Shown here piece after piece: positions 1 to 8,056 of a stretch of DNA of 64,000 nt; position 1 is the first letter of the stretch; each line of letters opens with the position of its first letter. Source of the stretch: Subtercola vilae (GTDB lineage: Bacteria > Actinomycetota > Actinomycetes > Actinomycetales > Microbacteriaceae). A model generated the notes under the pieces. It worked only from the letters and a program-made list of their open reading frames with translations, ran no database searches and was not told where the DNA came from. The DNA is taken from the NCBI RefSeq assembly GCF_004923255.1, contig NZ_QYRT01000006.1, positions 104,570-168,569 of the forward strand, written 5' to 3'. The position numbers were made by a program, and so were the translations under genes.

Positions 1-233
1 AGGTGTGGATCAACATCTACCCCGACCGCCCGCTCACGAAGAAGCCGGCCGAAACCCGCATGGGTTCCGGTAAGGGTAGCCCCGAGTGGTGGATCGCGAA
101 CGTCAAGCCCGGTCGCGTTCTCTTCGAGCTCTCCGGCGTCTCTGACGTCGTCGCTCGTGAGGCGCTCACCCGTGCAATTCACAAACTGCCTCTGAAGGCA
201 CGCATCATCAAGCGCGAGGAGGGCGACGCATAA
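1..233 (+). CDS. rplP: 50S ribosomal protein L16 (partial, 3' end)
   Basis: Large-subunit protein uL16, which lies close to the peptidyl-transferase centre and A-site tRNA. Only the last 76 codons are inside the window; the frame is open at the left edge and the start lies outside. The visible part holds the family blocks around [11 protein letters not shown] and WIANVKPGR and the [12 protein letters not shown] helix. Full-length L16 is about 139 residues, so a little under half is missing. Its TAA shares one base with the rpmC ATG, the tight spacing expected of the S10/spc operon junction. Confidence 0.95.
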   Translation, partial: VWINIYPDRPLTKKPAETRMGSGKGSPEWWIANVKPGRVLFELSGVSDVVAREALTRAIHKLPLKARIIKREEGDA

Positions 234-574
234 TGGCGATCGGTTCTAAAGAGCTCACCCCCGTCGAGCTCGACACATTCGAAGATTCACGTCTCGCAGA
301 AGAGCTGCGGAAGGCAAAGGAAGAGCTGTTCAACCTGCGCTTCCAGTCGGCCACCGGCCAGCTCGAGAGCCACGGCCGCCTGCGCGCCGTGAAGCGCGAC
401 ATTGCCCGCATCTACACGATCCTGCGCGAGCGCGAGCTGGGCATTCGTGCCACGCCCGTCGTCGTCGAGGTCGCACCAGCCGCGGCAGCGCCCAAGAAGA
501 CCAAAAAGGCCAAAGAGCCGGTTGCAGAAGATGCAGCCGAGCCCGAGGTCGAAGCAACTGAGGAGGCCAAATAA
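233..574 (+). CDS. rpmC: 50S ribosomal protein L29 with C-terminal Ala/Lys/Glu tail
   Basis: uL29 sits at the peptide exit tunnel rim. The core is residues about 5-75 ([20 protein letters not shown], then the helix with [16 protein letters not shown]). The protein has 113 residues, while L29 is normally 60-75; the excess is a low-complexity tail of about 35 residues ([20 protein letters not shown]...EEAK) that is probably disordered. The start overlaps the rplP stop by one base and the TAA overlaps the rpsQ ATG by one base, so translation of the three genes is likely coupled. Confidence 0.95.
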   Translation: MAIGSKELTPVELDTFEDSRLAEELRKAKEELFNLRFQSATGQLESHGRLRAVKRDIARIYTILRERELGIRATPVVVEVAPAAAAPKKTKKAKEPVAEDAAEPEVEATEEAK

Positions 575-888
575 TGGCTAAGACTGAGGCAGCAACCGCT
601 GCACCCGTCGAGACCCCGGCCGAGGCAGTTGCCGAGGAGCGCGGTTACCGCAAGACCCGTCGTGGCTACGTCACCAGCGACAAGATGCAGAAGACCATTG
701 TCGTTGAGGTCGAAGACCGCGTGAAGCACCCCCTGTACGGCAAGGTCATCCGCCGTACCTCCAAGGTGAAGGTGCACGACGAGGCCGGCGCTGCCGGTGT
801 CGGCGACCTGGTGCTCATCTCCGAGACCCGTCCGCTGAGCGCCACGAAGCGCTGGCGCCTGGTCGAGATCCTCGAAAAGGCCAAGTAA
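574..888 (+). CDS. rpsQ: 30S ribosomal protein S17 with N-terminal extension
   Basis: uS17 binds 16S rRNA helices 7 and 11 and helps early 30S assembly. The OB-fold core begins near residue 25 ([24 protein letters not shown]) and includes [19 protein letters not shown] and the [18 protein letters not shown] end. The first 25 residues are Ala/Glu-rich and absent from most S17 proteins, which are 80-90 residues; this one is 104. It is followed by a 32-base gap with an AAGGAG ribosome site before rplN. Confidence 0.95.
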   Translation: MAKTEAATAAPVETPAEAVAEERGYRKTRRGYVTSDKMQKTIVVEVEDRVKHPLYGKVIRRTSKVKVHDEAGAAGVGDLVLISETRPLSATKRWRLVEILEKAK

Positions 889-920
889 GCGCCCCGCGCT
901 TACTTACGTAAGGAGTAGAA

Positions 921-1292
921 GTGATTCAGCAGGAATCCCGGCTCAAGGTTGCCGACAACACCGGCGCCAAAGAGCTGCTGACCATCCGTGTACTCGGTGG
1001 ATCAGGGCGTCGTTACGCGGGCCTCGGTGACGTCATCGTCGCCACCGTCAAAGATGCCATCCCCGGTGGCACCGTCAAGCGTGGAGATGTCGTCAAGGCG
1101 GTCATCGTGCGCGTCAAAAAAGAAACTCGTCGCGTTGACGGTTCTTACATCAAGTTCGACGAGAACGCAGCAGTCATCCTGCGCGCCAACGACAAGGAGC
1201 CTCGCGGCTCTCGCGTCTTCGGCCCGGTTGGCCGCGAGCTTCGCGACAAGAGCTTCATGAAGATCATCTCGCTGGCACCGGAGGTCATTTAA
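921..1292 (+). CDS. rplN: 50S ribosomal protein L14
   Basis: uL14 forms part of the bridge to the 30S subunit. The 123 residues match the usual family length of 122-123 and show the signature [19 protein letters not shown] at the N-terminus and [14 protein letters not shown] near the C-terminus. The start is GTG, placed after TAAGGAGTAGAA. It lies two bases upstream of rplX, in standard spc operon order. Confidence 0.97.
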   Translation: MIQQESRLKVADNTGAKELLTIRVLGGSGRRYAGLGDVIVATVKDAIPGGTVKRGDVVKAVIVRVKKETRRVDGSYIKFDENAAVILRANDKEPRGSRVFGPVGRELRDKSFMKIISLAPEVI

Positions 1293-1294
1293 TC

Positions 1295-1654
1295 ATGGCG
1301 AACATCAAAAAGGGTGACGTCGTTCAGGTCATCACCGGCGCAACCCAGGCCCGCGGCGGAGACCGCGGCAAGCAGGGTCGTGTCATCGAGGTTCAGGTCG
1401 AGAAGAACCGTGTCATCGTCGAAGGCATCAACTTCGTCAAGAAGCACGTTCGCGTCGGCCAGACCCAGCGCGGCACCAAGACCGGTGGAATCGAGACCGT
1501 CGAGGCCCCGATCCACGTGTCGAACGTGGCGCTCATCGACCCCGAGACCAAGAAGCCCACTCGCGTCGGCTTCCGCGTCGAGCAGGTCACCAAAGATGGC
1601 GTGACCAAGAACGTTCGCGTTCGGTACGCCAAGAAGAGTGGAAAGGACCTGTAA
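1295..1654 (+). CDS. rplX: 50S ribosomal protein L24
   Basis: uL24 is an assembly-initiator protein that contacts 23S rRNA domain I near the tunnel exit. A KOW motif occupies the N-terminus ([27 protein letters not shown]). The central block [23 protein letters not shown] and the end [11 protein letters not shown] are typical. Length is 119 residues, slightly longer than the usual 103-115. The TAA overlaps the rplE ATG by one base. Confidence 0.97.
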   Translation: MANIKKGDVVQVITGATQARGGDRGKQGRVIEVQVEKNRVIVEGINFVKKHVRVGQTQRGTKTGGIETVEAPIHVSNVALIDPETKKPTRVGFRVEQVTKDGVTKNVRVRYAKKSGKDL

Positions 1655-2259
1655 TGACTGACACCGCAACCGCATCGCCGGCTGGCGCTGCGTCTATTGC
1701 ACGGCCCCAGCCGCGCCTGAAGCAGAAGTACCAGAGCGAGATCGTTCCCCAGCTCACGAAGGACTTCAGCTTCACGAACATCCACCAGGTTCCGGGCCTC
1801 ATCAAGGTCGTTGTGAACACCGGTGTCGGTGAGGCAGCCCGCGACGGCAAGATCATCGATGGCGCCGTCAAAGATTTGACTGCCATCACCGGCCAGAAGC
1901 CTCAGGTCACCAAGGCTCGCAAGTCGATCGCCCAGTTCAAGCTTCGTGAGGGCCAGCCCATCGGCGCCCACGTCACGCTTCGTGGCGACCGTGCCTGGGA
2001 GTTCCTCGACCGGCTCCTGTCGCTCGCTCTTCCCCGTATTCGCGACTTCCGTGGTCTCTCCGACCGCCAGTTCGACGGCCAGGGAAACTATACGTTCGGT
2101 CTGACCGAGCAGTCGATGTTCCACGAGATCGACCAGGACAAGATCGACCGCGTTCGCGGTTTCGACATCACTGTCGTCACCACGGCGAAGAACGACGAGG
2201 AAGGCCGCGCGCTGCTCAAGGCGCTGGGCTTCCCGTTCCGCACCGCCGAGAACGCGTAG
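1654..2259 (+). CDS. rplE: 50S ribosomal protein L5
   Basis: uL5 binds 5S rRNA and contacts the P-site tRNA. Conserved blocks include [15 protein letters not shown]-like [47 protein letters not shown] and the end [13 protein letters not shown]. The protein is 201 residues against about 180 for the family, owing to an N-terminal stretch of about 22 residues rich in Ala and Thr. The next gene is rpsH after 131 bases; the rpsN gene often found here is absent. Confidence 0.97.
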   Translation: MTDTATASPAGAASIARPQPRLKQKYQSEIVPQLTKDFSFTNIHQVPGLIKVVVNTGVGEAARDGKIIDGAVKDLTAITGQKPQVTKARKSIAQFKLREGQPIGAHVTLRGDRAWEFLDRLLSLALPRIRDFRGLSDRQFDGQGNYTFGLTEQSMFHEIDQDKIDRVRGFDITVVTTAKNDEEGRALLKALGFPFRTAENA

Positions 2260-2297
2260 TACCTGCAACACCCGCTTCACCGCTTCACTGCAGTACA

Positions 2298-2325
2298 ACG
2301 GGTTCAGCAATTCGGCTGAACCCGT
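2298..2325 (+). promoter_or_regulatory. 11-bp perfect hairpin between rplE and rpsH
   Basis: An inverted repeat with arms ACGGGTTCAGC and GCTGAACCCGT encloses a six-base loop (AATTCG). A second, weaker stem lies at 2342-2359 (CATCCCG / CGGGGTG with one G-U pair). No T-tract follows either, so this is not a normal intrinsic terminator. It may be an RNA processing or stability element or a ribosomal-protein binding site; that is inference. Confidence 0.6.
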
Positions 2326-2390
2326 CGAGACCACAGGTCGGCATCCCGTGTACGGGGTGTCGAAACCAGGCCAGAAAGGCACAAACCGTC

Positions 2391-2789
2391 ATGACAATGA
2401 CAGATCCGGTCGCAGACATGCTGACCAGACTGCGCAACGCTAACTCGGCTTTCCACGAATCCGTGTCGATGCCGCACAGCAAGCTCAAGTCACACATCGC
2501 AGACATTCTCAAGGCTGAGGGTTACATTGCAGCCTGGGATGTCAAAGACGCAGAGGTCGGCAAGACTCTGACGCTCTCCCTCAAATTTGGCCCGAACCGT
2601 GAGCGCTCCATCGCGGGCATCAAGCGCGTTTCGAAGCCGGGTCTTCGGGTCTACGCAAAGTCGACCGAGATCCCCACCGTTCTCGGTGGCCTCGGCGTCG
2701 CCATTCTCTCAACGTCGTCGGGTCTGCTGACCGACCGACAGGCCTCAAAGAAGGGCGTAGGTGGGGAAGTCCTCGCTTACGTTTGGTGA
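2391..2789 (+). CDS. rpsH: 30S ribosomal protein S8
   Basis: uS8 binds the central domain of 16S rRNA and is an early assembly protein. The 132-residue length is typical. Motifs seen are the N-terminal [15 protein letters not shown], the SMPHSKLK block, and the C-terminal [19 protein letters not shown]...GGEVLAYVW. The ATG follows an AGAAAGG ribosome site. The gene is separated from rplE by a hairpin-bearing gap and is six bases upstream of rplF. Confidence 0.97.
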   Translation: MTMTDPVADMLTRLRNANSAFHESVSMPHSKLKSHIADILKAEGYIAAWDVKDAEVGKTLTLSLKFGPNRERSIAGIKRVSKPGLRVYAKSTEIPTVLGGLGVAILSTSSGLLTDRQASKKGVGGEVLAYVW

Positions 2790-2795
2790 TCACCG

Positions 2796-3332
2796 ATGTC
2801 ACGTATTGGAAGACTTCCCATCGCGATCCCTGCCGGGGTCGACGTGAAGATCGACGGCCAGGCCGTCACCGTCAAGGGCCCCAAGGGTGAGCTTTCGCTC
2901 GTCGTCAAGGCTCCCATCGAGGCGAAGGTCGAAGACGGCCAGGTGCTCGTCACCCGCCCCGACGACGAGCGCGAGTCGCGTTCGCTGCACGGTCTGACCC
3001 GCACGCTCATCGCGAACCAGATCATCGGGGTGACCGAGGGTTACACCAAGGGCCTCGAGGTCGTTGGTACCGGTTACCGCGTCGCTGCCAAGGGTGCGAA
3101 CGTCGAGTTCGCACTCGGTTACTCACACTCCATCACCGTTGAGCCGCCCGCGGGCATCAGCTTCACGGTGGAGGGCGTCAACAAGCTCACTGTCAGCGGC
3201 ATCGACAAGCAGGCCGTTGGCGAAGTAGCCGCAAACATTCGTAAGTTGCGCAAGCCTGAGCCCTACAAGGGCAAGGGTGTGCGCTACGCCGGCGAAGTTG
3301 TTCGTCGCAAGGCCGGAAAGAGCGGTAAGTAA
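2796..3332 (+). CDS. rplF: 50S ribosomal protein L6
   Basis: uL6 lies near the factor-binding site and sarcin-ricin loop. The 178 residues match the family. Two repeated alpha/beta domains are present: [20 protein letters not shown] with VKGPKGELS in the first, and the second ending in the signature [20 protein letters not shown]. The start is ATG six bases after the rpsH stop, and the stop is two bases from rplR. Confidence 0.97.
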   Translation: MSRIGRLPIAIPAGVDVKIDGQAVTVKGPKGELSLVVKAPIEAKVEDGQVLVTRPDDERESRSLHGLTRTLIANQIIGVTEGYTKGLEVVGTGYRVAAKGANVEFALGYSHSITVEPPAGISFTVEGVNKLTVSGIDKQAVGEVAANIRKLRKPEPYKGKGVRYAGEVVRRKAGKSGK

Positions 3333-3334
3333 TC

Positions 3335-3706
3335 ATGGCAACTGGAACTAGAGGCAAGAGCAAGGCTGCCGCACGCGGCCGCCGTCACGACCGTCTTCGC
3401 AAGAAGATCGAGGGTACCGAAGCGCGCCCCCGCCTGGTCGTCACCCGTTCGGCCCGCCACGTGTTCGTTCAGGTCGTCGACGACAGCAAGGGATTCACCC
3501 TCGCTTCGGCATCGACTCTTGAAGCAGACCTGCGTACCTTCGACGGCGACAAGTCGGCCAAGGCACGCAAGGTCGGCGAACTCGTTGCCGAGCGCGCCAA
3601 GGCTGCTGGCATCGAAGCAGTCGTATTCGACCGCGGTGGAAACCGTTACGCCGGTCGCGTCGCGGCTGTCGCCGACGGCGCCCGAGAGGGTGGGCTGGAC
3701 CTGTGA
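3335..3706 (+). CDS. rplR: 50S ribosomal protein L18
   Basis: uL18 binds 5S rRNA in the central protuberance. Conserved features are the basic N-terminus ([15 protein letters not shown]), [20 protein letters not shown], and the C-terminal [29 protein letters not shown]. Length is 123 residues, normal for the family. The TGA overlaps the GTG at 3703 that can start rpsE. Confidence 0.97.
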   Translation: MATGTRGKSKAAARGRRHDRLRKKIEGTEARPRLVVTRSARHVFVQVVDDSKGFTLASASTLEADLRTFDGDKSAKARKVGELVAERAKAAGIEAVVFDRGGNRYAGRVAAVADGAREGGLDL

Positions 3707-4422
3707 CCGACGAAAAAGCAAAGGAAGCTACCGTGGCAGACGCTACGAGCGCTGAGGTCCAGGCGACTGAGGCACCCACAACTGAAAGCACTGCAGCCGC
3801 CCAGAACGAGCCCCGCGAGGCTCGTCGTGGTGGCCGTGAGCGCAACCCGAACAAAGACCGCGGCGCACGCGACTCTGACAAGAGCCAGTTTCTTGAGCGC
3901 GTCGTGACCATCAACCGCGTGTCGAAGGTGGTGAAGGGTGGTCGTCGCTTCAGCTTCACCGCTCTCGTTGTCGTCGGCGACGGCAACGGTCTGGTCGGCG
4001 TCGGCTACGGCAAGGCCCGCGAGGTGCCTACCGCGATCTCCAAGGGCGTCGAAGAGGCGAAGAAGAACTTCTTCCGCGTTCCTCGCGTCGGCAACACCAT
4101 TCCGCACCCCGTTCAGGGTGAAGCGGCTGCCGGTGTTGTACTGCTTCGCCCGGCTGCAGCAGGTACCGGTGTTATCGCCGGCGGCCCTGTTCGCGCCGTG
4201 TTGGAGTGCGCGGGCATCCACGATGTTCTGAGTAAGTCGCTCGGTTCGTCGAACACCATCAACATCGTTCACGCGACCGTTGAAGCGCTCAAGCAGCTCG
4301 AAGAGCCCCGCGCCGTGGCAGCACGTCGTGGCCTGACGCTCGAGCAGGTCGTGCCCGCACGTCTGCTTCGTGCCCAGGCTGACGCCGATTCGGCCGCCGC
4401 TCTCGCAAAGGCAGGTGCCTGA
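3703..4422 (+). CDS. rpsE: 30S ribosomal protein S5 with long acidic/basic N-terminus
   Basis: uS5 takes part in decoding fidelity and the mRNA entry helicase site. The S5 core starts near residue 62 ([21 protein letters not shown]) and includes [19 protein letters not shown] and [19 protein letters not shown]. At 239 residues it exceeds the usual 160-200 because of a charged N-terminal region. Two starts are possible: GTG at 3703 overlapping the rplR stop, or GTG at 3733, which has an AAAGGAAG ribosome site about seven bases upstream and looks better placed. It overlaps rpmD by one base. Confidence 0.95.
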   Translation: MTDEKAKEATVADATSAEVQATEAPTTESTAAAQNEPREARRGGRERNPNKDRGARDSDKSQFLERVVTINRVSKVVKGGRRFSFTALVVVGDGNGLVGVGYGKAREVPTAISKGVEEAKKNFFRVPRVGNTIPHPVQGEAAAGVVLLRPAAAGTGVIAGGPVRAVLECAGIHDVLSKSLGSSNTINIVHATVEALKQLEEPRAVAARRGLTLEQVVPARLLRAQADADSAAALAKAGA

Positions 4423-4607
4423 TGGCTACGAGCCTCAAGATCACGCAGATCAAATCCAAGATCAGCGAAAAGCAAGACCAGCGCGACACCCTGCGTAGCC
4501 TCGGTCTTCACCGCATCGGCCAGTTCGTTGTGCGCGAAGACAACTCGCAGAACCGCGGCTATGTTCGCCACGTCGCTCACCTGGTGAAAGTCGAGGAGAT
4601 TGACTAA
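4422..4607 (+). CDS. rpmD: 50S ribosomal protein L30
   Basis: uL30 is a small 23S rRNA-binding protein. The 61 residues fit the bacterial family (about 60). Conserved parts are [35 protein letters not shown] and the end [14 protein letters not shown]. It overlaps rpsE by one base at the start and rplO by one base at the stop, as usual in this operon. Confidence 0.96.
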   Translation: MATSLKITQIKSKISEKQDQRDTLRSLGLHRIGQFVVREDNSQNRGYVRHVAHLVKVEEID

Positions 4608-5191
4608 TGGCTGAAGAAACCACTGAGACCGTAGAAGCTACGGCTCCCAAGAAGGCAGCGGCCCCCAAAAAGGCTCCTGCTAAGAAGGCTCCGGCGAAGT
4701 CTGAAGCGGCCGTTGCGCCCGCCAAGACCGTTGCTGAGCCGGCTGTCGCCCGTGAGCAGGTGCTGAAGGTTCACCACCTCCGCCCCGCCGAGGGTGCGAA
4801 GAAGGCCCGCCAGCGCGTGGGCCGCGGTGAAGGTTCCAAGGGTAAGACTGCGGGCCGTGGTACCAAGGGCACGAAGGCGCGCTACAAAGTGCGCCTCGGG
4901 TTCGAGGGTGGCCAGATGCCGCAGCACATGCGTACACCGAAGCTGCGTGGGTTCAAGAACCCGTTCAAAATCGTGTACCAGGTCGTCAACCTCGACCGAC
5001 TGGCCGAGCTGTACCCCACCGGCGGTGAGGTCACGATTGCTGACCTCGTGGCCAAGGGTGCCGTGCGCGACAACGAGAAGGTCAAAGTTCTCGGCGATGG
5101 GGATATCGCAGTCAAGTTGAACGTCACCGTCGACAAGGTCTCTGGCTCAGCTGAGCAGAAGATCGTTGCCGCGGGTGGCTCCGTCAAGTAA
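4607..5191 (+). CDS. rplO: 50S ribosomal protein L15 with Ala/Lys/Pro-rich N-terminus
   Basis: uL15 is a late-assembly protein with an extended arm in 23S rRNA. The core begins near residue 48 ([31 protein letters not shown] is the N-terminal signature region) and ends with [28 protein letters not shown]. The first 45 residues are PKKA/PAKK-type repeats, raising the length to 194 compared with about 145 in most bacteria. It is the last ribosomal gene before secY; the 94-base gap holds a large hairpin. Confidence 0.95.
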   Translation: MAEETTETVEATAPKKAAAPKKAPAKKAPAKSEAAVAPAKTVAEPAVAREQVLKVHHLRPAEGAKKARQRVGRGEGSKGKTAGRGTKGTKARYKVRLGFEGGQMPQHMRTPKLRGFKNPFKIVYQVVNLDRLAELYPTGGEVTIADLVAKGAVRDNEKVKVLGDGDIAVKLNVTVDKVSGSAEQKIVAAGGSVK

Positions 5192-5203
5192 GACTGCACG
5201 CTT

Positions 5204-5249
5204 CGAGTAGAGTCTTCGTGGGAATTGTTTCCTGCGAAGACTCTGCTCG
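5204..5249 (+). promoter_or_regulatory. 15-bp hairpin between rplO and secY
   Basis: Arms CGAGTAGAGTCTTCG (5204-5218) and CGAAGACTCTGCTCG (5235-5249) pair over 15 positions with one G-U. The 16-base loop can itself fold (GGGAA with TTTCC), making an almost continuous long stem. No T-run follows; the secY ribosome site AGGAGG (5273-5278) comes 24 bases later. It probably shapes transcript processing or the ribosomal/secY expression ratio rather than fully stopping transcription; this is inference. Confidence 0.65.
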
Positions 5250-5285
5250 TGCACGTCTCGTAATTACCTAGCAGGAGGCCTTTTT

Positions 5286-6608
5286 TTGTTTAGAGCCGTC
5301 GGCAGGATTTTCCGTACTCCGGATCTCCGCCGGAAGATTCTGTTCACGCTCGGCATCGTGGCGATCTTTCGCCTCGGGTCGTTCATTCCTGCGCCCTTCG
5401 TTGACTTCGGCAACGTGCAGCAGTGCCTCGCAGCCAACCAGAACACGTCGGGTCTCTACGAGCTCGTCAACCTGTTCAGTGGTGGCGCCCTGCTGCAGCT
5501 GTCGATCTTCGCGCTCGGCATCATGCCGTACATCACGGCTTCGATCATCGTGCAGTTGCTGCGCGTGGTCATTCCTCACTTCGAAACCCTCTACAAAGAG
5601 GGTCAGGCCGGCCAGAGCAAGCTGACGCAGTACACGCGTTACCTCACCATTGCTCTGGGTGTTCTGCAGTCGACCACACTCATCACCGTTGCCCGCAGTG
5701 GCGCGCTCTTCGGTACGAGCACCACGACGCAGTGCACGCAGCTCATCTCGAACGACTCGTGGTACGCCATCATGCTGATGGTCGTCACCATGACCGCCGG
5801 CACCGGCCTCATCATGTGGATGGGCGAGCTCATCACCGAGCGCGGCATCGGCAACGGCATGTCGCTGCTGATTTTCACCTCGATCGCAGCCCGCTTCCCC
5901 GGCTCGCTCAGCGCCATCCAGCAGCAGCAGGGCATCGAGGTGCTGATCGTCGTCATCATCATCGGTATCGCCACAATGGCGCTGGTGGTGTTCGTGGAAC
6001 AGTCCCAGCGGCGAATACCGGTGCAGTACGCCAAGCGTATGGTCGGCAGGCGAACGTACGGTGGCAACAACACGTACATTCCCATCAAGGTCAACATGGC
6101 TGGCGTTGTGCCCGTGATCTTCGCCTCGTCGCTGCTGTACCTGCCGGCGCTCATCGCGCAGTTCAACCAGCCTGCCGCCGGTCAAGAGCCTGCAGCCTGG
6201 GTGACGTGGGTCACGAACTACCTCACGAAGGGCGATCACCCGCTCTACATGCTGCTCTACTTCCTGCTCATTGTCGGGTTCACCTACTTCTACGTTGCGA
6301 TCACCTTCAACCCTGAAGAGGTCGCCGACAACATGAAGAAGTACGGCGGGTTCATCCCGGGCATCCGTGCCGGTCGCCCCACGGCTGAGTACCTCGACTA
6401 CGTGCTCACTCGCATCACCCTGCCGGGTTCTATCTACCTCGGGTTGATCGCGCTCATACCGCTCGCAGCTTTCTCGCTGATCGGTGCGAACCAGAACTTC
6501 CCGTTCGGTGGGGCCTCGATTCTCATCATCGTCGGTGTCGGTCTCGAGACCGTGAAACAGATCGACTCGCAGTTGCAGCAGCGGCACTACGAAGGTCTCC
6601 TGCGGTGA
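5286..6608 (+). CDS. secY: Protein translocase subunit SecY
   Basis: SecY is the pore-forming subunit of the SecYEG channel in the plasma membrane. The 440-residue length and ten hydrophobic segments are typical. Landmarks are GSFIPAPFVD after the first membrane segment, LFSGGALLQLSIFALGIMPYITASI (plug region and TM2), GIGNGMSLLIF, and RRIPVQYAKR(M). The start is TTG with an excellent AGGAGG seven bases upstream; no ATG/GTG fits the conserved N-terminus better. It overlaps adk by four bases. Confidence 0.97.
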   Translation: MFRAVGRIFRTPDLRRKILFTLGIVAIFRLGSFIPAPFVDFGNVQQCLAANQNTSGLYELVNLFSGGALLQLSIFALGIMPYITASIIVQLLRVVIPHFETLYKEGQAGQSKLTQYTRYLTIALGVLQSTTLITVARSGALFGTSTTTQCTQLISNDSWYAIMLMVVTMTAGTGLIMWMGELITERGIGNGMSLLIFTSIAARFPGSLSAIQQQQGIEVLIVVIIIGIATMALVVFVEQSQRRIPVQYAKRMVGRRTYGGNNTYIPIKVNMAGVVPVIFASSLLYLPALIAQFNQPAAGQEPAAWVTWVTNYLTKGDHPLYMLLYFLLIVGFTYFYVAITFNPEEVADNMKKYGGFIPGIRAGRPTAEYLDYVLTRITLPGSIYLGLIALIPLAAFSLIGANQNFPFGGASILIIVGVGLETVKQIDSQLQQRHYEGLLR

Positions 6609-7195
6609 CGAGGCTTCTGCTCATCGGGCCTCCCGGTGCTGGCAAGGGCACCCAGGCGGTTCGGCTGTCGGAGGCATGTGCTGTTCCGGCCATCTCGACG
6701 GGCGACATTTTTCGCTCGAATGTGTCAGAGGGCACGGAGCTCGGTGTGAAAGCGAAGGCGTTCATGGATGCCGGGCGCTATGTTCCCGACACCCTCACGA
6801 ACGATCTGGTGCGAAGTCGGCTGCACGAGGCCGACGTCGCGGGTGGGTTCCTGCTCGACGGGTACCCCCGTACGGCGGCCCAGGTCGACGAACTCGACGA
6901 CATCCTCGCAGCCGGCGGCCACTCGCTCGACGTTGTGGTGCTGCTGGTGGCCGACTCCGATGAGATCGTCTCGCGACTGTCGAAACGTGCTCTCGAGCAG
7001 GGTCGCAGCGACGATACCGAGGAAGTGATTCGTCACCGCCTCGATGTCTACGAGGAGCAGACGGCCCCGCTCATCGACATCTATTCGAATCGTGGGCTGG
7101 TAGTCGAGGTTGACGGGCTGGGCAGCGTCGACGAGGTCACCGCTCGCATCACGGCGGCACTCGACGAGCGCGGTATTGCGCTCGTACTGAACTGA
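6605..7195 (+). CDS. adk: Adenylate kinase (short, LID-less form)
   Basis: Converts ATP and AMP to two ADP. The P-loop GPPGAGKGT is at residues 8-16, the AMP-binding STGDIFR follows, and LLDGYPRT lies near residue 85. At 196 residues it is the short form: the sequence passes from the SKRALEQGR region straight to the C-terminal domain without the roughly 30-residue zinc/LID insert. This short form is normal in actinobacteria. GTG start, overlapping the secY TGA; map begins three bases after the stop. Confidence 0.96.
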   Translation: MTRLLLIGPPGAGKGTQAVRLSEACAVPAISTGDIFRSNVSEGTELGVKAKAFMDAGRYVPDTLTNDLVRSRLHEADVAGGFLLDGYPRTAAQVDELDDILAAGGHSLDVVVLLVADSDEIVSRLSKRALEQGRSDDTEEVIRHRLDVYEEQTAPLIDIYSNRGLVVEVDGLGSVDEVTARITAALDERGIALVLN

Positions 7196-7198
7196 GCT

Positions 7199-8029
7199 AT
7201 GGCCTTTCGCAAGTCGTTCTACAAGTCGCCGGCTGAACTTCGCCTGATGGTCGAACCCGGGCTCGTCACGCTGGCGTCTCTCGACGCCGTCAGGGCTGCG
7301 ATTCGCCCGGGCGTGACCACTCTCGATCTCGACGGAATTGCTGAAGCGGCTATCCATGCCCTGGGTGGGGTCTCGAACTTCAAGATGGTGCCGGGGTATC
7401 GGCACACCATCTGCGCCTCGGTGAACGACGATGTCGTGCACGGTATCCCGAACTCGAGACCGCTCGAACCCGGCGACATCGTGTCGATCGACTCGGGAGC
7501 CGACGTTGGCGGCTGGAGCGGTGACTCTGCGATCACGGTGGTGGTTCCCGACGCGAGCAGGCCCGAGATGGTCGCCGCACGCCAGAACCTGAGTGACGTG
7601 ACCGAAGGTTCGCTGTGGCACGGCATCGCCCGGCTTGCTGTGGCGCGGTATCTCAATGAGGTCGGCGAGGCCATTGAAGACTTCGTCGAGTCGCAGGGAA
7701 CCTATGGCATTCTGACCGACTACATCGGTCACGGCATCGGGCGCAGCATGCACGAAGAGCCGCCGGTGTTCAACTACCGGGTTCGTGCGAGGGGCCCTGA
7801 GGTGAAGCCAGGTCTGGTGGTGGCGATCGAGCCCATGATCACGGCCGGCACCATCGAGACGATCACCCGAGACGACGACTGGACCGTGGCGACAGCCGAC
7901 GGCAGTATGGCGTCGCACTGGGAGCACTCCGTAGCGGTGCACCGCGACGGAATCTGGGTGCTGACGGCTGCCGACGGTGGGGCATCCGGTCTCGCCGCAT
8001 TCGGCATCACACCGGTGCGCCCGGCCTGA
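7199..8029 (+). CDS. map: Type I methionine aminopeptidase
   Basis: Removes the initiator methionine from new proteins. The five metal ligands can be placed: Asp in IDSGAD, Asp in GWSGDSA, His in GHGIGRSMHEEP, Glu in AIEPMI, and Glu in HWEHSVAV. The length of 276 residues is normal. Position directly after secY-adk is classical. The next gene on this strand would usually be infA, but here a mannitol module intervenes and map instead converges on mtlR with a 27-base gap lacking an obvious terminator. Confidence 0.96.
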   Translation: MAFRKSFYKSPAELRLMVEPGLVTLASLDAVRAAIRPGVTTLDLDGIAEAAIHALGGVSNFKMVPGYRHTICASVNDDVVHGIPNSRPLEPGDIVSIDSGADVGGWSGDSAITVVVPDASRPEMVAARQNLSDVTEGSLWHGIARLAVARYLNEVGEAIEDFVESQGTYGILTDYIGHGIGRSMHEEPPVFNYRVRARGPEVKPGLVVAIEPMITAGTIETITRDDDWTVATADGSMASHWEHSVAVHRDGIWVLTAADGGASGLAAFGITPVRPA

Positions 8030-8056
8030 CGAGGCAGATCAGCCTGACGAGCGGGT

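Noticed and set aside
5268..6587. Long open frame opposite secY
   Set aside because: Mirror of secY codons in GC-rich DNA; Arg/Asp/His-rich translation with no family resemblance. Similar antisense frames over mtlA, rpoA, glmM, coaA and livM were rejected for the same reason.
6605..7195. Adenylate kinase truncated by loss of the LID
   Set aside because: The short form is normal in actinobacteria and the remaining motifs are intact.
8024..8051. 10-base direct repeat GCCTGACGAG near the map/mtlR junction as an insertion target duplication
   Set aside because: Both copies are at the left edge only; no matching copy near infA, so it does not bracket the mannitol module.
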